Positions 33,466-41,144 of a DNA stretch of 64,000 bases are shown in pieces. A model generated the notes under the pieces. It was not told the origin of the DNA. It saw only the letters and a list, made by a program, of their open reading frames with translations, and searched no databases. Source of the DNA: Massilia sp. erpn (lineage in GTDB: Bacteria > Pseudomonadota > Gammaproteobacteria > Burkholderiales > Burkholderiaceae_D); contig NZ_CP053748.1 of NCBI RefSeq assembly GCF_024400215.1, positions 186,001-250,000 of the forward strand. Reading direction: 5' to 3'. The position numbers were made by a program, and so were the translations under genes. How positions within the stretch are numbered: position 1 is the first letter of the stretch; the number at the start of each line of letters is the position of its first letter.

Positions 33466-33996
33466 ATGACGCTGGTCTGTCTGATCGGCCGCCACGGCAG
33501 CGGAAAATCGACGATAGGCACGCAGCTCGCCGCCCAAGGCTACCGGCACATCAGTGCCGGGCTGCTGCGCCGCCTGGCCCAATCCCGGCAGTACCCGTCG
33601 GACGTGCCTGCCGGCCTTATCTCGGCCATGGGGCGCGAGCGGCCCGGTGCCCTGCTGTCCCTGGCGACAGCGCGGCGCCTGGTGGCGCATGCCTGCACCA
33701 GCCCGCTCACCGTGCTCGATGGCTTCCCTGCGGCCCCAGAGCAGATCGCCCTGCTGCCGCCGGACACGCTCTTTTGCCTCGTATGGGCGCCAGCCGCCTT
33801 GCGCGGCCATCGCTTGGCCAGCCGCGCGGCCACCACGCAGCGCCAGTGGCAGCCAGGCCGTGCATCCGGGCGCGAGGCGGCACTGGCGCATCTGATTGCC
33901 CACCTCCGCTGCATGCGGCGCTGCCTGTTTGTCCGTAACGCCGGCGCGGCCGGCATGACGGCGGCTGACTTGCTGGCTAAGATCGCCCGCACTTAA
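33466..33996 (+). CDS. Adenylate-kinase-like P-loop protein
   Basis: 176 residues, six bases after the previous stop. P-loop LIGRHGSGKST (about 6-15), then HISAGLLRRL, corresponding to the adenylate kinase NMP-binding start, and TVLDGFPAAPEQ, matching the DGFPR motif but with Ala for Arg. The lid region is short and lacks the usual arginines (HRLASRAATTQRQW). It may be a divergent nucleotide kinase or a non-catalytic relative. It ends the plus-strand cassette, with an intrinsic terminator 28 bases later. Confidence 0.65.
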   Translation: MTLVCLIGRHGSGKSTIGTQLAAQGYRHISAGLLRRLAQSRQYPSDVPAGLISAMGRERPGALLSLATARRLVAHACTSPLTVLDGFPAAPEQIALLPPDTLFCLVWAPAALRGHRLASRAATTQRQWQPGRASGREAALAHLIAHLRCMRRCLFVRNAGAAGMTAADLLAKIART

Positions 33997-34023
33997 GCGC
34001 CGCCTCAAGCTGCAGCACAAAGC

Positions 34024-34053
34024 AAAACGGCCCTCATGAGAGGGCCGTTTTTT
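34024..34053 (+). terminator. Intrinsic terminator after the plus-strand cassette
   Basis: AAAACGGCCCTC pairs with GAGGGCCGTTTT around an ATGA loop, followed by further T. It closes the 32.6-34.0 kb unit. Confidence 0.9.
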
Positions 34054-34093
34054 CGCCAAGGCCCAGGCCTTGGATGCCTTGCAGCTTTTTTCC

Positions 34094-34213
34094 TTATGGC
34101 GCCGGGCGCGTAAAATCACGCTTGACCGCCTTGTACACCAGCACAAACGGGTGGAAGAAATCACGGAAATCTTCCATGGCAACACTCTTCATATATTGAA
34201 GGACGTCCTTCAT
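34094..34213 (-). CDS. Very small protein (39 aa), coupled to membrane protein gene
   Basis: ATG at 34213 lies one base after the stop of the upstream gene, with AGAGGG as ribosome site. The chain is MKDVLQYMKSVAMEDFRDFF... with a basic end. Longer upstream frames are antisense-like and rejected. Function unknown. Confidence 0.4.
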   Translation of the reverse strand: MKDVLQYMKSVAMEDFRDFFHPFVLVYKAVKRDFTRPAP

Positions 34214-34214
34214 T

Positions 34215-34496
34215 TCAATGGCCCTCTTCTTTATTATCAAGAAATACCTTAGCTGCGATGTAGAGCAGAACGCAATACACGTCAAACAGCAGCAGCGCGT
34301 GTGCGAGCAGGCGCATGACGACCAGATCGAAGCCATCTACCCCGATGCTTTCGATCCAGTCCAGCGCCTTGATCAACAGGACAGCCGGCATTGCAACGCA
34401 GAAGAAGCTCACCAGGCCGACGATAGCGTGAACAATACGCTGCGCTATCACAAGGTGCCACTTCTCTTCCTTTTTCCTTTTTTCGTTTTTTACCAT
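34215..34496 (-). CDS. Small two-helix membrane protein (93 aa)
   Basis: The ATG at 34496 begins a basic stretch (VKNEKRKKEEK), followed by two hydrophobic helices (AIVGLVSFFCVAMPAVLLI and LLAHALLLFDVYCVLLYIAAKV). Earlier starts would add an unlikely N-terminus. No family recognised; it may be a small accessory of the transfer or surface machinery. Confidence 0.55.
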   Translation of the reverse strand: MVKNEKRKKEEKWHLVIAQRIVHAIVGLVSFFCVAMPAVLLIKALDWIESIGVDGFDLVVMRLLAHALLLFDVYCVLLYIAAKVFLDNKEEGH

Positions 34497-35055
34497 CGTT
34501 TCCAATCCCTTCTTGCGAAACATCCGAAGTCGGTTGATTTTTTGAAATCCAGGCACGCTCGCTCCACTGGGGGAAAAAGACGTGGACTGGAGGTTGTTGA
34601 ATGCCCGAAAAGGCATGCGGTATCGATGCCGGAAACCGGCGGACGAAAATTGGAGCGTTGCTCATCGGTACAAGCACCGATGAGAAAGTGGATTTGCGGG
34701 ATGGCCCACGGCACGCGGGGGAATGCAAGCTGCACGCCGGCCGATAGCGGACAGGGTTGAGGGAAGCTGAAGGGATTGCTACGCCGCTTGAATGCCGATG
34801 CATTGAAGAAGCTGGATTGAATTACCTGCTGGGAGGTAAGGGAGAGACATTGCCGCAGGACGGCAGTCAAACTTTACTGGATTTCGGCGGCGCCGCCAAC
34901 GGTTTTCTCAAGCCGAGAGCAGCGCAATTTCGCCGCGCATTCCGGCCGGCGTCGCCGGTGGCCGGGTTATGCTCGCGCAAACGCGCACGCGTTCGCTGAA
35001 ACGGCTTGACGGCCCAACCGGCCAAGCCCCTCCCCTCACCTTCATCCTCGCCAAT
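34497..35055. other. 559 bases without a supported gene
   Basis: Several short frames overlap here on both strands but none has a good ribosome site and protein-like composition together. It holds the 5' regions of the divergent small membrane protein (minus) and the next plus-strand gene. The plus-strand frame could begin at 34969 instead of 35056. I see no clear promoter or repeat. Confidence 0.4.
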
Positions 35056-35505
35056 ATGAAAGAACACCTCCCGAAACTCTTTACCGCCATGGACGAAAAG
35101 CTGTGGTTGCGTATGCTCGTCTGCTTCCTGCCAGGGCTGATCCTGGGCAAGCTGGCCGGCCAGCATCCGGGGCTCATCATGGGCCTGCTGGGCACGGGGT
35201 CCCTCATCCTCGGCATCACCCTTTTCTTCCTGTGGCCACGCTTGCGCAGCCTCGTCGCCGGCGACGATGGGGACGCAGCCGGCGAGCCGGCTGCTACGGC
35301 AGCGGCCGCGCCCCACGCGGCGGCACCGCGCCCCGGCATGGAATCGGCACAGTTGATGGACGAGCTGCAGGCACTGTGCGGCGACTCCGGCGCCCAGGCC
35401 ATCGCCGCGGTGCAGACGGAGCTCATGGTAAATCCCAAGCTCTCATATGCCGAGGCAATCGAACTGGCGCATCGGCGGAAGGGACTCGAAAGCGGCAGGC
35501 AGTAG
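35056..35505 (+). CDS. Membrane protein with soluble helical C-domain (149 aa)
   Basis: Start uncertain: ATG at 35056 or 34969. Two closely spaced hydrophobic segments (LWLRMLVCFLPGLILGKLAG and LIMGLLGTGSLILGITLFFL) form an inner-membrane hairpin, followed by an Ala/Pro linker and a C-terminal helix pair (LMDELQALCGDSGAQAIAAV ... SYAEAIELAHRRKG). No family recognised. It converges on the DUF4400 gene. Confidence 0.6.
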   Translation: MKEHLPKLFTAMDEKLWLRMLVCFLPGLILGKLAGQHPGLIMGLLGTGSLILGITLFFLWPRLRSLVAGDDGDAAGEPAATAAAAPHAAAPRPGMESAQLMDELQALCGDSGAQAIAAVQTELMVNPKLSYAEAIELAHRRKGLESGRQ

Positions 35506-35548
35506 CGCAGCCAGGACAAAGGGCGCCGCCGCCCCCTTGTCCAGATGA

Positions 35549-36166
35549 TCAGTTACCTGTCTGGAAGTTCGCCGCCGACAGCCATACGCCGGCACCCAGC
35601 GCCAGCAGGAGCGCCACCAGCACGGTCGACGATAGCGGAATCGGCGCCAGCGGCAGAAAAGCGAACAGGCCGCACATCATCACCACCAGGTGCGTCGAGG
35701 AATAGAAGAATACCGGATTGGACATTTCGAACTTGTACTTCTTGCGGGCACGCACCCCGGAACCATCCACGGCAGCCGCCACGACGAGCACCAGGAGCGG
35801 GAGGAAGAAGATGCGGGTCAGCACATAAGTGCGCCACAAGGCCTTGTAAATCATCATCCACACGCCGTTCATCCAGCGTTGCGGCAAGCCGCCGGCAAAC
35901 AGCACGCCGTCGCTGCTGAAGAGCGCTTCCGACTTCGGCTTGATGCCGCTGTCGATGAAGAGGCTGGTGAACTTGCCGTTGGCGGACTCCGTGAGCGCAT
36001 TGACGTTGATATCGAGGCTGGCCACCATCCACACCTCGGCTTCGCTGATCGGCTGGTTCGGAAAAACCAGGGGCAGGAAGATCAGCGACAACAGCGGCAG
36101 GAACAGGCACCACAGGGCCAGATGACTGCCAAAGCTGTTCTTGATGGCGACAGGATGGATGGCCAT
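35549..36166 (-). CDS. DUF4400 (PFL_4697-type) ICE membrane protein
   Basis: 205 residues with four hydrophobic segments: near 18-36, 117-133, 155-170 and 178-198. The region from LTRIFFLPLLVLVVAAAVDGSG through ARKKYKFEMSNPVFFYSSTHLV to the final membrane pair fits the DUF4400 family, which has PL..A...DGL..R..RR....ES...Y. Such proteins are encoded next to traD in integrative conjugative elements. The role is unknown, probably membrane-associated transfer. Confidence 0.75.
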   Translation of the reverse strand: MAIHPVAIKNSFGSHLALWCLFLPLLSLIFLPLVFPNQPISEAEVWMVASLDINVNALTESANGKFTSLFIDSGIKPKSEALFSSDGVLFAGGLPQRWMNGVWMMIYKALWRTYVLTRIFFLPLLVLVVAAAVDGSGVRARKKYKFEMSNPVFFYSSTHLVVMMCGLFAFLPLAPIPLSSTVLVALLLALGAGVWLSAANFQTGN

Positions 36167-36170
36167 GCGC

Positions 36171-36680
36171 TCACGCCAGCATTTCGGCGCCGTTGAACAG
36201 CTCGCTCAACGAGCGCTGGTCCAGCACGCTGCTCGGGATGATTTTGGTCATCATGAAGGTGCGGGCCAGCATCGGTGCAATCAGGCATTCCTTGCGCGTG
36301 ACCGTAGGAATGGCGTGCGGCAGCTGGGCCAGGAAGGCCATCAAGCCGCCAGCAAACTGCGACCACTCGATTTCACCTTGCGGCGTTTCGACAACGATGT
36401 CTTGCGCGAACACGTCGCAACTGTATTCGAGCAGCGCGTTGACGAAGGCGGCCCGGGCCGCATCTTCATCGTCTTCGCGCTGCCGGAATTCCGCCAAGGC
36501 TTTCCTGATCGCGGTGACGAGCAGGGGCTTGCCGGATGCGTCAATCGACTCCATGCCAACATAGCCGGCAAAGCTTGTTGCGATCTGCTCGAGCAGTGGA
36601 TACTGAATCCAAATCACCTTTGCAGCTGCCTGGTCACCGGTCTCTTTGACGGCGACCGTCAGGATCTTCTTTTCATTCAC
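36171..36680 (-). CDS. Hypothetical protein between traD and DUF4400 gene (169 aa)
   Basis: Starts with GTG at 36680 after AGAAGG. Soluble, mixed alpha/beta, acidic in the middle (FRQREDDEDAARAAF). No recognised motif. A possible 15-residue leader frame (MKFLQSYKN...) at 36724-36677 overlaps its start codon. Four bases separate it from the DUF4400 gene, so the two are cotranscribed. Confidence 0.55.
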   Translation of the reverse strand: MNEKKILTVAVKETGDQAAAKVIWIQYPLLEQIATSFAGYVGMESIDASGKPLLVTAIRKALAEFRQREDDEDAARAAFVNALLEYSCDVFAQDIVVETPQGEIEWSQFAGGLMAFLAQLPHAIPTVTRKECLIAPMLARTFMMTKIIPSSVLDQRSLSELFNGAEMLA

Positions 36681-36858
36681 GAGGCACCTTCTTCGGTATT
36701 TTTATAGCTTTGCAAGAACTTCATATGGTCGCTGCTGTACGCATTTATCGAAATTGAATCAACGATTGCCTACTGTAACTATTTTTAGTAGGAATGAAAC
36801 AGTTTTTATACTTATTGTCGTATTTACGGCGCACAATTGGACGAAAGTGCTACCGCCC

Positions 36859-38733
36859 CTACTCCAGCAGGGGCAGACGCCCCTTATACAGCGCGCTGCC
36901 GGCGAGGAAGGCGAAATACTGCAAGCCAGGCAAGCGGGTCAGCAAATCCTGGCTGACCAACGGAATTTCAGTTTCGCTCAAGCTTCGGCTGGTCGAGCCG
37001 CTGAACTCGGTAAATGAGGTGGAGGAACCCGATCCGGTGGAATGGGAAACACGCACATCGCGCGCGGCGGTCTGGCCAAAGGACGTGGCAATCCACTTCG
37101 CCATGTCCGGGTCTTTCACACGCAGGCAGATCACGTTGTTCAGGTTACCCAGCGCCTGGCCGGTGCGGGCTGCGTTGCCGAAGACCACGTCGAAGTCGGC
37201 AATGGTCTGGGTTGCAATGAACGCTTTGATGCCCGCGCCGCCACCCTTGTTCAGCAACTGGATGCCCTGCTCGTTCATCACTTCGGCCGCCTCGTCAACG
37301 AACACATAGATATCCTCGGGCTGGCGGAAATTGTAGATCGCGCCGGCCACGCTGGCCAGGTCCGCCAGCAGGATCGAGCCGATGGCCGAGCCGATGGTCT
37401 TGTTCGACAGCGAATCCAGTCCAACGTAAAGGACCGCTTTCTCTTCAATGATTTTCTGCGTGTCGTAGATCGGCCGGTTGTCGTTCATGTCCAGCGGATC
37501 GGGCGATAGCATGGCGCCCAGCTCGTCCGAGCCGAGCATTTCCAGGATTGGCTCAAGCACCTGGATCATCTTGCTGTAATGCTCTTTCGGATGCTGCGCC
37601 ATGGCGATGAGCGACTCGATGGTTTCATCGTCAAGGGCGAGCGCCTGGAATTTGCCGATCATGCTTTCCAGCCGTCCCGACGCGAGCGGCGACGCCTTGC
37701 CCCGGGCTGGTTTCTGGGCGTAGGCCGCGAGATCCTGGTCCCAGGCGCCCCCCTGCAGGGCGTACAGCTTTTTCTGGATAAGCCGTTCCAGCAGGGCTTC
37801 GACGCCATTCTGCACATACTGCCTGGCGCTGCGAATCGTCGGCCTCTCACCGTCCGCCACCTGGGCGCGCATGACGCGGAACAGGGTCTTCCAGGCGAAA
37901 GCGCCGAACGTGCCGTCCGCGTCGATCAACTGGCCGATACGGGTCGCCGCCTCCGAGACCGTGTTCCAGTTGGCCAGTGGATTCATGCGTATCGAGCGCG
38001 AGGGGTGGGCCGGGTGGAAGAACAGGAACTTGCGGCCGGCGCGTTGGCATTCCTCACGTACGCGCCGCTCCCAGTCCTTGTCGCCCTTCGGATCGATGAT
38101 GATCAGGATCTTCCCGGCATGGATAATCTGGCTCGAAAGCAATTCGTAAAGCCGTGTCTTGCCGGCCCGCGTAGTCCCAACCACCAGGGTGTGGCCGGAC
38201 AGCGCCTCGATCGGCAAGGTCAATTCCGCTTCTTCGGTACTGAGGCCGTGGATCCAGGAGACACCAATGGCATCCTCTTTCAGCGGCACGAAGTTGGCAG
38301 GTTGAATAGCCCGCAAAACCGGCTTGGGCAACCAGGCCGGCGGTCCGGCAATCTCGCCCGGACTGCGGAACATGATCTGCCGCGCGACTTCGGCGTGATG
38401 CTGTGTCCAGCGAAAGCCCCTGCCCAGCCAAAAGCCCCCTTTGCCGCTGGCGCCACCGTTTTTTCCCCCATCGGGCTTGAGGTGCTCGCGCGAAAGCTGG
38501 ATCGCCTGCGCGACGGGCATCACCTCGACGCGTAGTGCGGCTATCGAAGCGCGGAAGCGATACAGGTCGAGCGCCTGCTTGCCGCGCACTGCGGAGGCGG
38601 CGATCATGCCGGCCGCGAGCGCCGGCCACATCGGCGGGTGCAGGACGCTGAACGCGGCGGACGCCAGCGCCCAGCCTGCGCATGCCGGCAGCTCGTACGC
38701 CGGCCGGAACATATCATGGTAACTCCGCGCCAT
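36859..38733 (-). CDS. traD: TraD/VirD4-type coupling protein (SXT/R391-like)
   Basis: 624 residues. Membrane segments near 18-50, Walker A VVGTTRAGKT at about 185-193, IIIDPKGDKDWERRV, Walker B IYVFVDEAAEVMN near 475 and the FIATQTIADF motif, all typical of the MOBH-associated TraD family. It brings substrates to the T4SS and powers their entry. It is 16 bases downstream of the TraI-like gene, the usual traI-traD order of SXT and ICE families. Confidence 0.9.
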   Translation of the reverse strand: MARSYHDMFRPAYELPACAGWALASAAFSVLHPPMWPALAAGMIAASAVRGKQALDLYRFRASIAALRVEVMPVAQAIQLSREHLKPDGGKNGGASGKGGFWLGRGFRWTQHHAEVARQIMFRSPGEIAGPPAWLPKPVLRAIQPANFVPLKEDAIGVSWIHGLSTEEAELTLPIEALSGHTLVVGTTRAGKTRLYELLSSQIIHAGKILIIIDPKGDKDWERRVREECQRAGRKFLFFHPAHPSRSIRMNPLANWNTVSEAATRIGQLIDADGTFGAFAWKTLFRVMRAQVADGERPTIRSARQYVQNGVEALLERLIQKKLYALQGGAWDQDLAAYAQKPARGKASPLASGRLESMIGKFQALALDDETIESLIAMAQHPKEHYSKMIQVLEPILEMLGSDELGAMLSPDPLDMNDNRPIYDTQKIIEEKAVLYVGLDSLSNKTIGSAIGSILLADLASVAGAIYNFRQPEDIYVFVDEAAEVMNEQGIQLLNKGGGAGIKAFIATQTIADFDVVFGNAARTGQALGNLNNVICLRVKDPDMAKWIATSFGQTAARDVRVSHSTGSGSSTSFTEFSGSTSRSLSETEIPLVSQDLLTRLPGLQYFAFLAGSALYKGRLPLLE

Positions 38734-38749
38734 TTTTCTTTATCTCGAG

Positions 38750-40006
38750 TCAGGAGTGCAGGGAGTGTTGCGCAGCGGCGCCCGCACTGTCGCCGAAGAA
38801 GAGCGTACTCAACGACGCGTTGACGATCAGGCTGCGCGCATCATCGGAACGGCGGATAACCAGTTGGGCGTCTTCCATCATCTTGCGGACGGCCGCACCG
38901 GAGGTCCCGAACATCCCCAGCATATTGATCGGCACTTCGATGCCCTCCTCGCTGACGCTCAAGTGCTCCCGCAGCGCGGGATAACGGGCATGCTGCCGGA
39001 GGGCGGCGAACCAGGCCACCAGTATCGTGTCCGCCGCGTGCAAGGACTCATGGCGCTGCGGCAGCGCCGCCGGGGGGGGCGCCAGGGCCTCGTCTGTTGC
39101 GGCTGCCGGGCCGGGCGCCGCTGCGCGCGGGGCATCCGGGACCGGTGCTGGCGCGGCCGGCGAACCGGCCGCAGGCTGCGGCGGCAGGGCTGGGGGAACC
39201 GCTGGCGCAGCGGCGGGCGGACTGGCTGGCATGCCCGGCTGCGCCCCGGCCACGGCCCGGCTGGCAAGGGCGGCGGCTTCCGCCACCGAGATGTGCAGCG
39301 CGTGCGGCGGCGCCTGGAAGAGCGCGGCCTGTTTGGCCGCATAGTGCGCCATCACGGCCTGGATCGACGCGCAGACGACGCGCGCCACAGGATTTTCAAG
39401 ACCGTTCGGCGCCGTCTTCACCGCCACGGCGTCGTACAGCATCAGCACCACGCGCGGGTCGAACGATTCGAACAGGCCCACCGGGATGAACCGCGCGGCG
39501 ATCGCCGCGCATGCCGGCGCGCTCAGCGGCGCTTCCCCGCTGCGCCAGTTGAAGCTGGCGTCCGCGCGGTCTTTCAGCCATCCGGCCAGCGAGGTGCAGG
39601 CTGTGAGCGGATGGTATTGCTCGCCGGCGCAAGTAACTCTTGCCGCGGCGGCGACCATGGCCACGCTGGCCGCAAGCGTGGCCGCAAAGCCCATGTATTT
39701 GCATTGCGGCTCAAGGCGCCGTCGTTCCTCGGCACCCAGTTCGGGGAAGAAAATGACGGTCTCGGCGTAGCTCAAGGCGACCTTTGCCGCCACCAGGCCA
39801 AAATCCCAGGCGCCGCGCACCGCAGCGAACGCCGTGGCGGACAAGGGCAAGCCCTGTACGGAGTTAGCGTAAGCGCTAAGGAGCGGCATGCAGAGGCCGT
39901 TGAACTGCGCCGCCGTCAGGCCGGCAGCCGTCTTGATGCTTTCAATCTGCTCGGCAGATTCAACGATGAGCTGCGCAGCAGCGATAGGGGCGGTGAGTCG
40001 ATCCAT
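38750..40006 (-). CDS. TraI-like (MOBH-family) protein lacking relaxase metal ligands
   Basis: 418 residues from the ATG at 40006 (a TTG at 40030 is possible; neither has a clear ribosome site). The N-terminal domain follows TraI_2: LCMPLLSAYANSVQGLPLS and then, at about 60-75, where active members have HH...GGLL.H, it reads FAAVRGAWDFGLVAAKV. The second site (LLHD.GK in relatives) reads SVAMVAAAARVT. The YHPLTACTSLAGWL region is kept. A 90-residue Pro/Ala linker leads to a winged-helix TraI_2_C-like end (GIEVPINMLGMFGTSGAAV). It probably binds DNA or TraD but should not nick by the known mechanism. Confidence 0.65.
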   Translation of the reverse strand: MDRLTAPIAAAQLIVESAEQIESIKTAAGLTAAQFNGLCMPLLSAYANSVQGLPLSATAFAAVRGAWDFGLVAAKVALSYAETVIFFPELGAEERRRLEPQCKYMGFAATLAASVAMVAAAARVTCAGEQYHPLTACTSLAGWLKDRADASFNWRSGEAPLSAPACAAIAARFIPVGLFESFDPRVVLMLYDAVAVKTAPNGLENPVARVVCASIQAVMAHYAAKQAALFQAPPHALHISVAEAAALASRAVAGAQPGMPASPPAAAPAVPPALPPQPAAGSPAAPAPVPDAPRAAAPGPAAATDEALAPPPAALPQRHESLHAADTILVAWFAALRQHARYPALREHLSVSEEGIEVPINMLGMFGTSGAAVRKMMEDAQLVIRRSDDARSLIVNASLSTLFFGDSAGAAAQHSLHS

Positions 40007-40107
40007 TACTGCATTATGTCGGCGTGACAAATACGCGCCGATTGGAATGCTGACGAATTACGCGAACGGCTCGGTTTTTTTTGATGGATCGACATACGGG
40101 GTTCGCT

Positions 40108-40131
40108 GATGCCAAGATCTCTTGGCATCAG
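40108..40131. repeat. Inverted repeat next to palindrome D
   Basis: TGATGCCAAGA and TCTTGGCATCA separated by two bases, in the gap upstream of the TraI-like gene. Together with the following 40-base palindrome it makes two consecutive cruciform-capable sequences. Confidence 0.75.
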
Positions 40132-40133
40132 GC

Positions 40134-40173
40134 CGGCCCTGATCCGGGGACACGTGTCCCCGGATCAGGGCCG
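40134..40173. promoter_or_regulatory. Palindrome copy D, 40-base perfect palindrome upstream of traI-like gene
   Basis: Centred on CAC/GTG at 40153-40154 and containing the core GGGGACACGTGTCCCC, extended by CCCTGATCC arms to 20 bases each side without a mismatch. It lies 127 bases upstream of the TraI-like start. It could be the strongest operator copy or part of a transfer origin. Confidence 0.65.
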
Positions 40174-40211
40174 TGACGCAACGGCCGCCATCGACGTGCC
40201 CGCCAGCCGCC

Positions 40212-40733
40212 TTAGCGGCGTTCGCCGGTTTCGGGGACACATGTCCCCCGCAGTGCCGATGCCTTCCCGGTTGCCGGCTCATCGATGACCATGGTCATGG
40301 CATCGATGGCGAACAAGGGCTCCGTCCCGGCATATTCGCTGCGCAGACAGACATGCCATTCGCCGCGGCGCAAGAAGGCGGCGAAGCGCTGCCTGGACAC
40401 CTTGCGCGCTGCGCCGATCCTGATCTGGCAGGGCAAGCGGTGACTGCCAAGGACGAACAGCGCCTTTGTCCAGCTCTGCATGCCTTTCACGCCGGGGTGC
40501 ACCGCATCCAGCTGCACGCGCAACAGCTCGACGCCATAGGCGATTTCAATGGCTTCAATCTGGGGCAGCGTGAAAGCGCTGGCCCCGTTCAGCTTCCGAT
40601 ACGCTTGGGCGATCGCAACGCCGATAACGCTGGATAAAGCCTTGGCATATGCCTGGGGTTGGACACCCACAGTTGCAAGGACGAGCTTAACCTTCGTAAT
40701 CAGGTCGTGGCGGCGCTGTTCCTGCATAATCAT
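40212..40733 (-). CDS. Candidate DNA-binding regulator (173 aa)
   Basis: ATG at 40733 (TTG starts and a second ATG lie nearby). Residues about 8-60 include LVLATVGVQPQAYAKALSSVIGVAIAQAYRKLNG and FTLPQIEAIEIAYGV, an arrangement like an XRE-type helix-turn-helix followed by a helix. The C-terminal half has short strands and ends PETGERR. It is the first gene upstream of the transfer genes and contains palindrome copy E in its last codons, which suggests it could autoregulate and control the other copies. Both points are inference. Confidence 0.5.
   Translation of the reverse strand: MIMQEQRRHDLITKVKLVLATVGVQPQAYAKALSSVIGVAIAQAYRKLNGASAFTLPQIEAIEIAYGVELLRVQLDAVHPGVKGMQSWTKALFVLGSHRLPCQIRIGAARKVSRQRFAAFLRRGEWHVCLRSEYAGTEPLFAIDAMTMVIDEPATGKASALRGTCVPETGERR
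40233..40248. promoter_or_regulatory. Palindrome copy E inside the candidate regulator gene
   Basis: GGGGACAC followed by ATGTCCCC, one mismatch from the perfect core, within the 3' end of the regulator gene, about 60 bases from copy D. Confidence 0.5.
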
Positions 40734-41144
40734 GCTCAACAACTGTTAAATAATTGGAAAGAGTAGAGTCTACCAAAAGACTTCGCTTCAAGGGAATTTT
40801 CCGTCCCCTACATGAGGCTTCCGAGCACAAATATTGCTATCCAGCTCAAAGTAATAGAACATTTATGTGCAGGCAAAAAATAACAGGAATGCACTAATTA
40901 TTTCTACAAGGCTACATATTCGCTTGACATGATAATAACACGGAGAAATACTGCTGTTTTTATCAAATGAATTTGCAGCCCCCTCCCCCACATACGTATC
41001 GCTGCCAGCGCCTCATTGCTTATTTCCGACCGTCGCAAGACGGATCTTGAATTCTCGTAAATAACCGTGACTTTTTGAAGCGATTGCCTATGGGAAATCC
41101 TGCATACTTTTTTTACCATTTTGTAGCTTTGCAAAGGCCCCCAT
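40734..41144. other. 411-base AT-richer gap with divergent regulatory regions
   Basis: Clearly lower in GC than its surroundings. It separates the candidate regulator (minus) from the coiled-coil/FlhDC-like operon (plus). A short minus-strand frame (41134-40904) lacks a ribosome site and looks spurious. A promoter-like sequence lies at 40924-40952. Confidence 0.55.
40924..40952 (+). promoter_or_regulatory. Sigma70-like promoter for the regulator operon
   Basis: TTGACA and AATACT separated by 17 bases, in an AT-rich setting, about 190 bases upstream of the gene at 41145. The -35 is perfect; the -10 matches TATAAT moderately. Confidence 0.4.

Noticed and set aside
40904..41134. 76-residue minus-strand frame in the AT-rich gap
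   Set aside because: No ribosome site, unusual composition, and it overlaps the likely promoter region of the coiled-coil gene.
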